DNA from: Acidobacteriota bacterium | Lineage (GTDB): Bacteria > Acidobacteriota > Terriglobia > Terriglobales > Acidobacteriaceae | Direction of reading: 5' to 3' | NCBI GenBank assembly: GCA_031296105.1 | Contig: JARLGJ010000021.1 | Coordinates: forward strand, 25,715-89,714 | DNA: 64,000 nucleotides | Part shown: piece by piece, positions 18,615-26,425 of the stretch | How the letters are laid out: every line of letters begins with the position of its first letter | Numbering within the stretch: position 1 is the stretch's first letter | Program-made: the position numbers and the translations under genes | Notes under the pieces: model-generated | What the model saw: the letters and a program-made list of their open reading frames with translations, nothing else | Told to the model about the DNA's origin: nothing | Databases searched by the model: none

Positions 18615-19201
18615 CCGAGATTCGCGTGGCTGGTTTCGGCGGACAGGGCGTCATCATGTGCGCCAGCGTCATTGGGCGCGCGGCGTCGATTGTGGAGAAC
18701 GGCTATGCCACCATGTGCCAGAACTTCGGCCCAGAGGCGCGCGGCGGAGCCTGCTCGGCGCAACTCATCCTCTCGCCCGAGCCGGTGCTGTATCCCTACA
18801 TCACCAACCCGGACGTGATGGTCTTGATGTCTCAGGAGGCCTACGGCAAGTTTGCCAAGGGCATCCGCCCCGGCGGAACCTTGCTGGTGGAGCAGGATCT
18901 GGTGCGTGTGGAAGGCTTGCCGGTGGAGAACGTCAAGGTCTTCGCCATTCCGGCCACGCGCATTGCCGAGGACTTAGGCAAGCGCATGGTCTCGAACATT
19001 GTGATGACGGGCTTCTTCGGCGCCGTCACCGGATTGATGGAGCGTGAGTCGCTGCGCCAGGCGGTGGAGGATTCGGTCCCCGCGTCCTTTGCCGAACTGA
19101 ACCGCAAGGCCTTCGACGCCGGTTACGAATACGGCCTGAAGCACTTGCAGTCGGGCGCGCTGGAACTGGGCGAAGAAGATCCGGTGGCGATCAGCGAGTA
19201 G
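18605..19201 (+). CDS. korC: 2-oxoglutarate:ferredoxin oxidoreductase, gamma subunit
   Basis: A 198-residue gamma subunit with the N-terminal EIRVAGFGGQGVIMCASVIG motif and the central EARGGACSAQL. It is the last gene of the four-gene kor operon and is followed after 16 bases by a strong hairpin terminator. Length and motifs are normal for stand-alone KorC. Confidence 0.92.
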   Translation: MRLTEIRVAGFGGQGVIMCASVIGRAASIVENGYATMCQNFGPEARGGACSAQLILSPEPVLYPYITNPDVMVLMSQEAYGKFAKGIRPGGTLLVEQDLVRVEGLPVENVKVFAIPATRIAEDLGKRMVSNIVMTGFFGAVTGLMERESLRQAVEDSVPASFAELNRKAFDAGYEYGLKHLQSGALELGEEDPVAISE

Positions 19202-19217
19202 GCTGGCGCACAAAACT

Positions 19218-19245
19218 AAAAGGCCCTGGCGCGCCGGGGCCTTTT
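19218..19245 (+). terminator. Rho-independent terminator of korDABC
   Basis: The stem aaaaggccc / gggcctttt with loop tggcgcgccg lies 16 bases after the korC stop and ends in a short T-run. Confidence 0.85.
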
Positions 19246-19344
19246 GCATGTCTGGCACAATGCGCGCGGGTTGGAGTTGCCGCCCGCGCTGTGGCACAAT
19301 CGAGAGCAGGGAAGCGCGCTGCAAGGGGTGCGCCCCGAGAGTCT

Positions 19345-19428
19345 GCGGGGATGGTGAAATGGCAGACACACCAGCCTTAGGAGCTGGCGCCGCAAGGCAT
19401 GGGGGTTCAAGTCCCCCTCCCCGCACCA
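19345..19428 (+). tRNA. tRNA-Leu (anticodon UAG), CCA encoded
   Basis: A class II tRNA of 84 bases. The acceptor stem gcgggga/tccccgc, anticodon stem ccagc/gctgg with loop cttagga (anticodon TAG), a variable arm ggcgccgcaaggcat and the T arm ggggg-ttcaagt-ccccc are all paired; discriminator A and CCA are genomically encoded (19425-19428). It would read CUA and probably other CUN leucine codons. It is followed by its own terminator hairpin. Confidence 0.96.
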
Positions 19429-19433
19429 AAAGG

Positions 19434-19462
19434 AAAAGGCCGGTCCCGGTGACCGGCCTTTT
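19434..19462 (+). terminator. Terminator of tRNA-Leu
   Basis: A perfect 12-bp stem, aaaaggccggtc / gaccggcctttt, with a 5-nt loop, 6 bases after the encoded CCA. Being symmetrical it could also act on the minus-strand pilX transcript that ends at 19487. Confidence 0.88.
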
Positions 19463-19486
19463 GCATTGCGCGAAGCTCCCGCCTGT

Positions 19487-21322
19487 TTAGAAGACGCTCC
19501 AACTGAAGTTGGCCAGGTAGGGTGATGTGACAGTTGAAGAAGCTCCTGGGATCCAGATATTGGTCGTTGTGCTCCCCAGAGCTGTGTCGTAAATAATATG
19601 GCCGCCGCCGGTGATGGAGACCGTCTTGCCGATCACGGCGCCGTAAATGGAGCCGTTGCCATCGAAGACGATCTTGGCGTTGGGCGCGTAGATGGTGGCA
19701 AACAGCGTATTGCTGGAGATGTTGCCGATGTGAATCTCCTGCGTGCCGTCATAGACAAACGTGAGGTTGGCTGGCGCGCCGCCCGAGTTGGAGAACGAGC
19801 CACCGGTGATATTCAGCGGGATGGAGGAGCCGGACCCGTCGAGGATATAGACCACCACCGGGCTTGAGCCCACGGTTACGTTTGCACCGCCTGATACCGT
19901 GAGCGTGTCAAAGAAATACGAGCCTGCCGTCAGTGTCGTGGTGGTGGAACCACCAAAGCTGGCCACGCCATAGTTCACCACGCTGCTGGTGGTGGAGGGC
20001 GGGATGGTAACCGAGGAGACGTATTGCCCCAGGCTGCTGGAGTAATAGCCGCTGCTGCCGGAGCAGATCACGCTGTAGCTGCACGTGGCAGTATTTGCGG
20101 TCGGCGTGACCTGGGTGCTGCCCACCATGTAATCCGCGGAGGCGTAGGTGCCAGTGCTGGTACTAACGACGCCAGAACTGGAAGTGCTGATGCTGGTGGA
20201 GCCGCCGGTTGTTGTTACATAAGTAGAGGGCAGAGCCGTTGCTTTGTTCGTGCAGTTGGAACTCGAAGTTGTGCATTGAATGGCCGATCCACTGTTGTCC
20301 TCGTTGACGGCGTACAACTTCGAGGATGAGCAGGCTTCCGAGGCGTTATTGTAGGGCCAGCTTCCGCCACCAGAGATACCGTATGGGTAATACACGGTAG
20401 CCGAGGTGTTGCCCAGGTTATATCCGGGGGCATAAACGCTACCGTATACGTAGGCGCCTCCGGTCAACGCCACGTTGCCCAGGGTGCCGATGCTGCCGCT
20501 GGCATAAGTCCACGTCGGGCTGCTGACGCCGGACTGGGTGCCGGAATTGTAGCTGACCACCGAGGATCCGCCGTTAATCGTGATGGCACCGCAGGTAGCG
20601 CTGGTGGCAAACGCGCCGTAGGGAAGCGAGCTGATCTGCTGCTGGGAACTGCCTCCCGAAGTCAGGAGGTTCTCGATGACCTCCACGACTTGCACTCTGG
20701 CTGGCTGAATCGATCCCACTGTTCCCTGTGAGGTGATCTTCCACTTGGTGAGCCAGCCATTTGCCGATGAATTGTAGGTAGCGGAGATCAGTTGCGCGGC
20801 CACGGCGTACGAGCCGTCAATGCTGTTAAAGGGAGTGACTGCAGCACTCGTCGCTCCAACCGTAGTTGAAAACCCGCTCTCCAGATTCTTGCTGACACTA
20901 TCAAAGGTACTGATTGTATCCGTTACATTGCCGGCAAGCTGGCCGCCGCCAGAGACACTGGTCATGCGAAGAATGCAGGGATTGCTAGTGCCGCTCACGC
21001 AATTGCTGCCTAGATAAACAACCGGCATGGTGGCCAGATTGAAGTTGGTGCCAGTGAGCAAGGCACTGCTGGCGTTAGTGGTGAAGTTACTCGTTATCCA
21101 ATTAATGGCCTGCTGCGCGCCGGTCTCGGCCACGTAGCGCGCCTGTGCCGTTTTGCGGTAGCTCGATGTACTCCAAATCTCGGACTGCGTGCTGGAGATC
21201 AGACCAGCAGCCACCAGCGAGAGAATTAGCAGCGAGATGAGCGCCAGGATAAGGGCAACCCCCCGCTCCTTTCGGCTGCTGGCGGTGGCGGAATGTCTGG
21301 CGTGAACGATTCGCACGATCAT
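19487..21322 (-). CDS. PilX-like minor pilin/pilus assembly protein with long Ser/Thr/Gly-rich passenger
   Basis: A 611-residue protein whose N-terminus has a basic leader and the prepilin-like sequence ERGVALILALISLLILSLVA, matching the PilX N-terminal type (no Glu at +5). The helix is followed by an alpha-helical stretch (STQSEIWSTSSYRKTAQARY) and then more than 450 residues rich in Ser, Thr, Gly and Tyr, probably beta-rich, with repeated short motifs (for example SSVVSYNSGTQSG, GGANVTVGSSP). It is the last gene of a four-gene minor-pilin cluster. The protein is much longer than classical PilX (about 170-200 residues), so the C-terminal part may serve as a surface-exposed tip or adhesive domain. 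That role is inference. Confidence 0.78.
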   Translation of the reverse strand: MIVRIVHARHSATASSRKERGVALILALISLLILSLVAAGLISSTQSEIWSTSSYRKTAQARYVAETGAQQAINWITSNFTTNASSALLTGTNFNLATMPVVYLGSNCVSGTSNPCILRMTSVSGGGQLAGNVTDTISTFDSVSKNLESGFSTTVGATSAAVTPFNSIDGSYAVAAQLISATYNSSANGWLTKWKITSQGTVGSIQPARVQVVEVIENLLTSGGSSQQQISSLPYGAFATSATCGAITINGGSSVVSYNSGTQSGVSSPTWTYASGSIGTLGNVALTGGAYVYGSVYAPGYNLGNTSATVYYPYGISGGGSWPYNNASEACSSSKLYAVNEDNSGSAIQCTTSSSNCTNKATALPSTYVTTTGGSTSISTSSSGVVSTSTGTYASADYMVGSTQVTPTANTATCSYSVICSGSSGYYSSSLGQYVSSVTIPPSTTSSVVNYGVASFGGSTTTTLTAGSYFFDTLTVSGGANVTVGSSPVVVYILDGSGSSIPLNITGGSFSNSGGAPANLTFVYDGTQEIHIGNISSNTLFATIYAPNAKIVFDGNGSIYGAVIGKTVSITGGGHIIYDTALGSTTTNIWIPGASSTVTSPYLANFSWSVF

Positions 21323-21332
21323 AGTCTTAGTC

Positions 21333-22469
21333 CTAATATGTTTGAGTCTCTTGATAAGTGAAAAGAGCCTGGATCACCGGCGGTGCTTGCATGGCCAGGT
21401 TGTTATCGACTCCCAATCCACCGGAACTGGTGGGAGTGGCGCACCAGTTGGCGTAGTTATAGGCCGCCACAATGTTGCGCGGTGAAAGATCGAGGAACGA
21501 GCGGTTGGCAATGACCGGCGCGTGGGTGTCGGGATCCATCTGGGGCGTAACTGAGTTGCCATCGGAGCTGACCATTCCGGCCATCGCACGCAGGTAAACC
21601 GTAACAGACGTGATGAAGGTATCGGAGTGGGTGGTGCCATCCGCATAGGTCACGGTTACGGTCTTCGGCGTTACCGTAAAGCACCCGACACTGGAATTCA
21701 CTGCCACCAGATCCAGCACGTTCATCGTTGTCGGAACGGCAGAGAGAACGCTCGTGGTGGTGTTCGACAGTATGTTGTCATATTCGTACCGGACCAAGGG
21801 AGCCCAACGCGTGCCACTGCTGTCGGTGTAATAGGGTTTCGTGGTGGCATCCGGGCAGACATACCTGGCCAGCGTGACCGACCCATTGCTAAGAAGATCT
21901 CCGTAAACCCAGAGAGAGTTATAGCTGTTCGTGCTTGAAGTTACCGGGTATTCGGGAGTTACCCCCAGGGCAAAAGTTCCGTATGGGATCAGCGGGATGC
22001 CGGAGGTTGTGTGAGTCTGCGAAAAGTAAGCCGTAAAAGAAGTGGTGCTGTTTATGGACGAAATGATGATTGGTTCTTGCGCGCTGCCCGTGCCAATCAG
22101 CAAGGACTGTCCGGCAAACAAAGCCCCGGTGGACACGACCGAAACGGTCTGTGAGCCGGTAGCCGTAACCGCGGATGTCGTGGTGGTGAGTGGAAGGGGA
22201 TTTTCAATGCCCGCAACGCCCGTGTAGCTTGTGATGCTGACCCCGCCCGGCAAACCGGCCTGGCTGAGATCCTGCGTAAGAAGTTGCTGTGCGGCGCGCA
22301 GTTGCTGGTCCAGAGCGCTGGACACCTCCGAACGGCGGAAGCTTTTCTGTCCCGTGTTCAGGCACAAGACCACGCTTCCCATGAGCACGGTCATCAATGC
22401 CACACTGATGAGAAGTTCCAGGAGAGTGAACCCCGCTTGCTTCTTCGATTTGTTTTGCCGTCTTCGCAT
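21333..22469 (-). CDS. PilW-like minor pilin with prepilin signal
   Basis: A 378-residue protein starting with a short basic leader and the class III cleavage site QAGFTLLELLISVALMTVLM (Gly, then Phe at +1, Glu at +5). The start at 22469 lies 2 bases from the pilV stop; the upstream open frame overlaps pilV and shows no signal. Downstream is the helix RRSEVSSALDQQLRAAQQLL, typical of PilW, then a large beta-rich domain. Order fimT-pilV-pilW-pilX matches known minor-pilin clusters that prime type IV pilus assembly. Confidence 0.85.
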   Translation of the reverse strand: MRRRQNKSKKQAGFTLLELLISVALMTVLMGSVVLCLNTGQKSFRRSEVSSALDQQLRAAQQLLTQDLSQAGLPGGVSITSYTGVAGIENPLPLTTTTSAVTATGSQTVSVVSTGALFAGQSLLIGTGSAQEPIIISSINSTTSFTAYFSQTHTTSGIPLIPYGTFALGVTPEYPVTSSTNSYNSLWVYGDLLSNGSVTLARYVCPDATTKPYYTDSSGTRWAPLVRYEYDNILSNTTTSVLSAVPTTMNVLDLVAVNSSVGCFTVTPKTVTVTYADGTTHSDTFITSVTVYLRAMAGMVSSDGNSVTPQMDPDTHAPVIANRSFLDLSPRNIVAAYNYANWCATPTSSGGLGVDNNLAMQAPPVIQALFTYQETQTY

Positions 22470-22471
22470 CG

Positions 22472-22942
22472 TTAGTTGGTGTTCGAGTTGTAATTTGTTT
22501 TTTGCGCAATCAAAGTTGTACTTGGCGCGATCGGGTTGGCCGCCGTTCCCCACTTCGGCACCTGGAGCGATGTGACTACGACGGTGATGGTAACCACGCC
22601 GCTGGAAACGGAAATGGTGGATTGCCTCACATAGGTGGCTCCGGTCGAAGACGAGGAGTAGGTTGCGACGGTGCCGGTTTCCACGATGTATTCGGTGGTC
22701 GTACCGGTCTCCGCGGAAAGGGTCGAGTACGTTTGGCTCATCCAATCTTCCATCTTTGCCGTGGCGTACTCGGTGGCGCGCGCGCCCTGCGTACCGTGTC
22801 CGGCATTCATCATGGCGGCAACGGTAATGGTGCCCAGAACTGCCGTGGCGCCGATCAGGAAAACCACTGCGGCGATCAATACCTCAAGGAGGGAGAAGCC
22901 GCGCTGCTTGCTCGTGTTCTGCTTTGTTATGCGCCGCAACAT
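22472..22942 (-). CDS. PilV-like minor pilin with prepilin signal
   Basis: A 156-residue protein with the prepilin motif KQRGFSLLEVLIAAVVFLIG (cleavage after Gly, Glu at +5). I chose ATG 22942 because it gives a short basic leader; 26 further upstream codons are open but overlap the preceding gene's tail. The helix leads into MMNAGHGTQGARATEYATAK and a small C-terminal domain, consistent with PilV/GspI-type minor pilins. It is co-oriented with and only 7 bases from fimT. Confidence 0.85.
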   Translation of the reverse strand: MLRRITKQNTSKQRGFSLLEVLIAAVVFLIGATAVLGTITVAAMMNAGHGTQGARATEYATAKMEDWMSQTYSTLSAETGTTTEYIVETGTVATYSSSSTGATYVRQSTISVSSGVVTITVVVTSLQVPKWGTAANPIAPSTTLIAQKTNYNSNTN

Positions 22943-22949
22943 ACGTCTC

Positions 22950-23594
22950 CTATTGCCTGGGCAGCCACGTATTGCCGCTGAGTATAAATTCGTTGGGTTT
23001 ACCGTTGGCCGCAATGCCAATGGCCATAAAGCTGCCGTTAGTGGTGTCCGTCAGGTACATGGCGTAGTTGGGACTGGTGCCGCCGGAGGAGGTGATGGGA
23101 AATCCCAAAGAGTTGAAGTACAGCACCGTGCTCAACGTGGGCGTGCTGCTGTATTGGGTCTGCACGCCATAGGTGCTGGAAGGCGTTGCCAAGCTGATTC
23201 CCGGCGAGAGGCATACGCGCTGCTGCGGGGAATCAAGAGTTGACGTTTGGGTGCCGGAGCCAACTACGTAGTCGATCAGCGTAACCGTGCAGGCGGCACT
23301 GGAGCCGCGGCAATTTGTCGCGTCGGTGCTGCTGCAATCCACTTTCACGCGGGAAAACGTCGCTCCGCCGCGCATGCGGCTGGCGTTGATCATGTTGGCG
23401 ATCTTGTCGGTGTCGTTGCGCAGGGTGTAGGAGCGGTTCATTTTCATCCAGGCGGGAATCCCAATGGCGGCAATGATCAGCACGATCATGAGGACCACCA
23501 GCAGCTCCAGCATGGTAAAGCCGCGCATCCATCTGGTTCCCGGATTGGTAATCTGGAGGGGGTTTCCCTGGCGGATTCTGACCGTCCTATTCAT
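22950..23594 (-). CDS. FimT/GspH-like minor pilin
   Basis: A 214-residue prepilin-like protein with the motif MRGFTMLELLVVLMIVLIIA (Glu at +5) followed by AIGIPAWMKMNRSYTLRNDT. The FimT/GspH family has this helix followed by a small beta domain. ATG 23594 gives a 25-residue leader, rather long for a prepilin; an internal ATG just before RGFTML would give a minimal leader. First gene of the minor-pilin cluster; the promoter should lie in 23595-23750. Confidence 0.8.
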   Translation of the reverse strand: MNRTVRIRQGNPLQITNPGTRWMRGFTMLELLVVLMIVLIIAAIGIPAWMKMNRSYTLRNDTDKIANMINASRMRGGATFSRVKVDCSSTDATNCRGSSAACTVTLIDYVVGSGTQTSTLDSPQQRVCLSPGISLATPSSTYGVQTQYSSTPTLSTVLYFNSLGFPITSSGGTSPNYAMYLTDTTNGSFMAIGIAANGKPNEFILSGNTWLPRQ

Positions 23595-23829
23595 TGGATT
23601 CCCGTGGCCGCAAAAAATGACTGGCACTGCATCCCTGCTACAAAAGGCTTCCCGCCCATTAAGACAGACGAATTCACATCTATATTGTTGGGTTAAGGGG
23701 CCATGCGTAAAGTTACTTAAGTGATGCGGTAAAAGATGACTATTCGTTGGTAGATGACTCATTTAGAGGCCCTTTGCGTCCAAAGATATTGTGCGGGGGA
23801 ATCCTGCGATTGAAAAGTAGGGATGCAGG

Positions 23830-23835
23830 TACAAT
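23830..23835 (+). promoter_or_regulatory. Probable -10 element of the DUF1015 gene
   Basis: tacaat lies 19 bases upstream of the ATG at 23855. No clear -35 box is visible. A small palindrome ttcccaagggaa in the predicted leader overlaps the ribosome binding site ggaagga. Confidence 0.4.
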
Positions 23836-23854
23836 TTCCCAAGGGAAGGAACTC

Positions 23855-25087
23855 ATGTCGAATATTCGCCCTTTCAAGGCCTACCGGCCCAAGCCTGAGC
23901 TGGCATCGCGCGTGGCTTCGGTGCCGTATGATGTCATCAACACTCGCGAGGCGCGCGCGCTGGCCGAGGGTAACCCTTATTCTTTTCTGCACGTTTGCCG
24001 TCCCGAGATCGATTTGCCCGAGGGCGTGGACGAGCACGACTCCCAGGTGTATGCCACCGGTGCCGCAAACCTGAAGAAGTTCGTCGCCCAGGGAATTCTC
24101 TTCCCGGAAAACACCGAATCGCTGTACGTCTATCAGCAGCGCATGGGAGAGCACGTGCAAGCCGGACTGGTGGCGCTGTGCTCGGTGAAGGAATACGAAG
24201 AGAACCTGATTAAGAAGCACGAATACACGCGGCGCGACAAGGAAGACGACCGCACCCGCCACGTGACCGAGCAGGCAGCCAACGCCGAGCCGGTGTTTTT
24301 GACCTATCGCGCGCAGGCGGAGATCGACCGCATGGTGGATGAAGTGCGCGCCGGTGAGGCCTTGTACGACGTGACCACGCCGGACGGTATTGGACACACG
24401 GTGTGGCGCATCGCTTCGGCCGACATGATCGCTCGCCTGGTGGAGCTGTTCGGCGGCATTGCGGCGCTGTACATCGCCGACGGGCATCACCGCACGGCCT
24501 CGGCGGTGCGCTATGGGCAGGCCTGCCGGGCGCGGAATCCGCGGCCCACGGGCGAAGAGCCTTACGAATACTTCATGGCCGTGGTGTTTCCGCACAATCA
24601 GCTCAAGATTCTGGATTACAACCGCGTGGTGAAAGACCTGCGCGGAATGAGCCCGGCAGAGTTCCTGCGCAAGGTGGAAGAGAAATTCGAGGTCACGCCC
24701 AGCGACACGCGCGCGCCGGAGCGGGCCACGACGTTCGGTATGTACCTGGGCGGCAAGTGGTATCGCCTGGCGGCGAAAGACGGCAGCTTCCCGGCCGGAG
24801 ACCCCATCAAGCGGCTGGATGTGAGCATTTTGCAGGACAACCTGCTGGCGCCGGTGCTGGGCATCGCCGATCCGCGCACGGACACGCGCATCGACTTTGT
24901 GGGCGGCATTCGCGGCATGGACGAGTTGGAGCGGCGGGTGCGCGGCGGCTACGCCGTGGCCTTCGCCTTGTATCCCACGTCGCTGGGGCAGTTGATGGAC
25001 GTGGCCGACGCGGGGCAGGTGATGCCGCCGAAGTCCACCTGGTTCGAGCCGAAATTGCGCTCGGGGCTGCTGGTGCGGCTGTACTAA
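23855..25087 (+). CDS. DUF1015 family protein
   Basis: A 410-residue DUF1015 protein starting SNIRPFKAYRPKPELASRV, with the conserved VPYDVIN segment, FLHVCRPEIDLP and the central IADGHHRTASAVRY motif. The DGHHR motif resembles the GHHR-type loop of the ParB/sulfiredoxin fold, where it contributes to nucleotide handling; extending that to DUF1015 is inference. In many bacteria DUF1015 genes sit beside serine biosynthesis genes, as here (aminotransferase and serA follow). However, a strong hairpin terminator at 25106 separates it from the aminotransferase, so it may be its own transcript. ATG 23855 is preceded by ggaagga; the upstream extension is unsupported. Confidence 0.85.
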   Translation: MSNIRPFKAYRPKPELASRVASVPYDVINTREARALAEGNPYSFLHVCRPEIDLPEGVDEHDSQVYATGAANLKKFVAQGILFPENTESLYVYQQRMGEHVQAGLVALCSVKEYEENLIKKHEYTRRDKEDDRTRHVTEQAANAEPVFLTYRAQAEIDRMVDEVRAGEALYDVTTPDGIGHTVWRIASADMIARLVELFGGIAALYIADGHHRTASAVRYGQACRARNPRPTGEEPYEYFMAVVFPHNQLKILDYNRVVKDLRGMSPAEFLRKVEEKFEVTPSDTRAPERATTFGMYLGGKWYRLAAKDGSFPAGDPIKRLDVSILQDNLLAPVLGIADPRTDTRIDFVGGIRGMDELERRVRGGYAVAFALYPTSLGQLMDVADAGQVMPPKSTWFEPKLRSGLLVRLY

Positions 25088-25105
25088 ACAACCGTTTCGT
25101 GCAGG

Positions 25106-25131
25106 CAGGGACGCATCGGCGTCCCTGTTTT
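25106..25131 (+). terminator. Terminator after the DUF1015 gene
   Basis: A perfect 9-bp stem, cagggacgc / gcgtccctg, with loop atcg and a TTTT tail, 18 bases after the stop codon. Confidence 0.85.
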
Positions 25132-25249
25132 GCATTTGGCAGAAAAAACATCGCGCCGGACGGAGCGCTTTGTTATTATTCCGCTTCACCGCTTTTTCTT
25201 TTCCGGCGCGCGGCCTGGCCGCGCATTCACTTTTAGGAGATTCCAGCCC

Positions 25250-26425
25250 ATGTTTCGCAAGACTCGTCTTTTCACTCCCGGTCCTACTCCGCTACTGCCG
25301 GCGGGCCAGTTTGCCATGGCCGCGGCCGACCTGCATCACCGCACGCCGGAGTTCCGCGCGCTGTTTCTGAAGGTTCTGTCGCAGTTGAAGAGCTTCATTG
25401 GCACGCAGAACGACGTGATTGTGCTGTCGTCGTCGGGCACGGGCGCCATGGAGTCCGCGGTGACGAACCTGACCAGCCCGGGCGAAAAGGTTCTGGTGCT
25501 GAGCGCGGGCAAGTTCGGCGAGCGCTGGGCGGGCCTGGCCAAGGCCTTCGGCTGCGACGTTACGGTGCTGAGCAAGCCCTACGGCGAGACCTTCCCTCTG
25601 GACGAGGTGAAGGCGCATCTGACGCCCGAGGTGAGGGTTGTCTTTGTGCAGGCCACGGAAAGCTCCACCGGCGTGCGCCACGACGTGGGCGGCATTGCCC
25701 GCCTGCTGAAGGGCTCGGAGACGCTGCTGGTGGTGGACGCCATCACCGGCCTGGGCACGACGAAGCTCGACGTGGACGGCGACGGCATTGACGTGATCAT
25801 CGGCGGCTCGCAGAAGGCTTTGATGATTCCTCCCGGACTGGCCTACCTGGCCGTCAGCGAGCGCGCCTGGGCGCGCATGGAGACCAGCAAGCAGCCGCGC
25901 TACTACTTTGACCTGCGCAAGGAGCGCAAGAACGCCGTGAAGGGCGAAAGCGCCTACACGCCGGCGGTAGCCCTGATTGCCGCCATGGGCGCGGCGCTGG
26001 ATTATCTGGCGCAGCAGGGCGGGGGCGACGTGGCCAAGGGGCGCGAGCTGCTGGTGAACAACGCCGAACTCTGCGCCCGGTGCACGCGCGAAGCGGCCAA
26101 GGCGCTGGGGCTGGAGCTGTTTGCGGCCTCGAACGGGGCGGCGGTGACGGCCATCAAGGCGCCGGCGGGTATCTCCTCCACTGACATTGTGAAGGGCTTT
26201 AAAAAGCAGTTTGCGGGCGTGCTCAGCGACGGACAGGGCGAGATGAAGGGCCAGATCTTCCGCATCGGCCACATCGGCTTTCTGGACTACCTGGACTGCG
26301 TAGCGATTCTGGCCGGCCTGGAGCAGGTGCTGGACGAGTTGAAGCCGGGCAGCGTGCAGTTTGGCGCGGCGCTGGCCGTGGCGCAAAAGGTGTTCGCCGA
26401 GGCGCGCAAGGGAGAGAGCAAGTGA
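25250..26425 (+). CDS. Class V PLP aminotransferase (serine/alanine-glyoxylate type), probable phosphoserine transaminase
   Basis: A 391-residue fold-type I PLP enzyme beginning LFTPGPTPLLP, with DLHHRTPEFR, SSSGTGAMESAV (phosphate contacts), VVDAITGLGT with the PLP-pyridine Asp, and the Schiff-base Lys189 in GGSQKALMIPPG. These are features of the serine-glyoxylate/alanine-glyoxylate aminotransferase group. Its last bases overlap serA by 4, so it very probably provides the transamination step of serine synthesis (3-phosphohydroxypyruvate to phosphoserine) in place of a classical SerC. That assignment is inferred from context. The start at 25250 is preceded by taggaga. Confidence 0.85.
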   Translation: MFRKTRLFTPGPTPLLPAGQFAMAAADLHHRTPEFRALFLKVLSQLKSFIGTQNDVIVLSSSGTGAMESAVTNLTSPGEKVLVLSAGKFGERWAGLAKAFGCDVTVLSKPYGETFPLDEVKAHLTPEVRVVFVQATESSTGVRHDVGGIARLLKGSETLLVVDAITGLGTTKLDVDGDGIDVIIGGSQKALMIPPGLAYLAVSERAWARMETSKQPRYYFDLRKERKNAVKGESAYTPAVALIAAMGAALDYLAQQGGGDVAKGRELLVNNAELCARCTREAAKALGLELFAASNGAAVTAIKAPAGISSTDIVKGFKKQFAGVLSDGQGEMKGQIFRIGHIGFLDYLDCVAILAGLEQVLDELKPGSVQFGAALAVAQKVFAEARKGESK

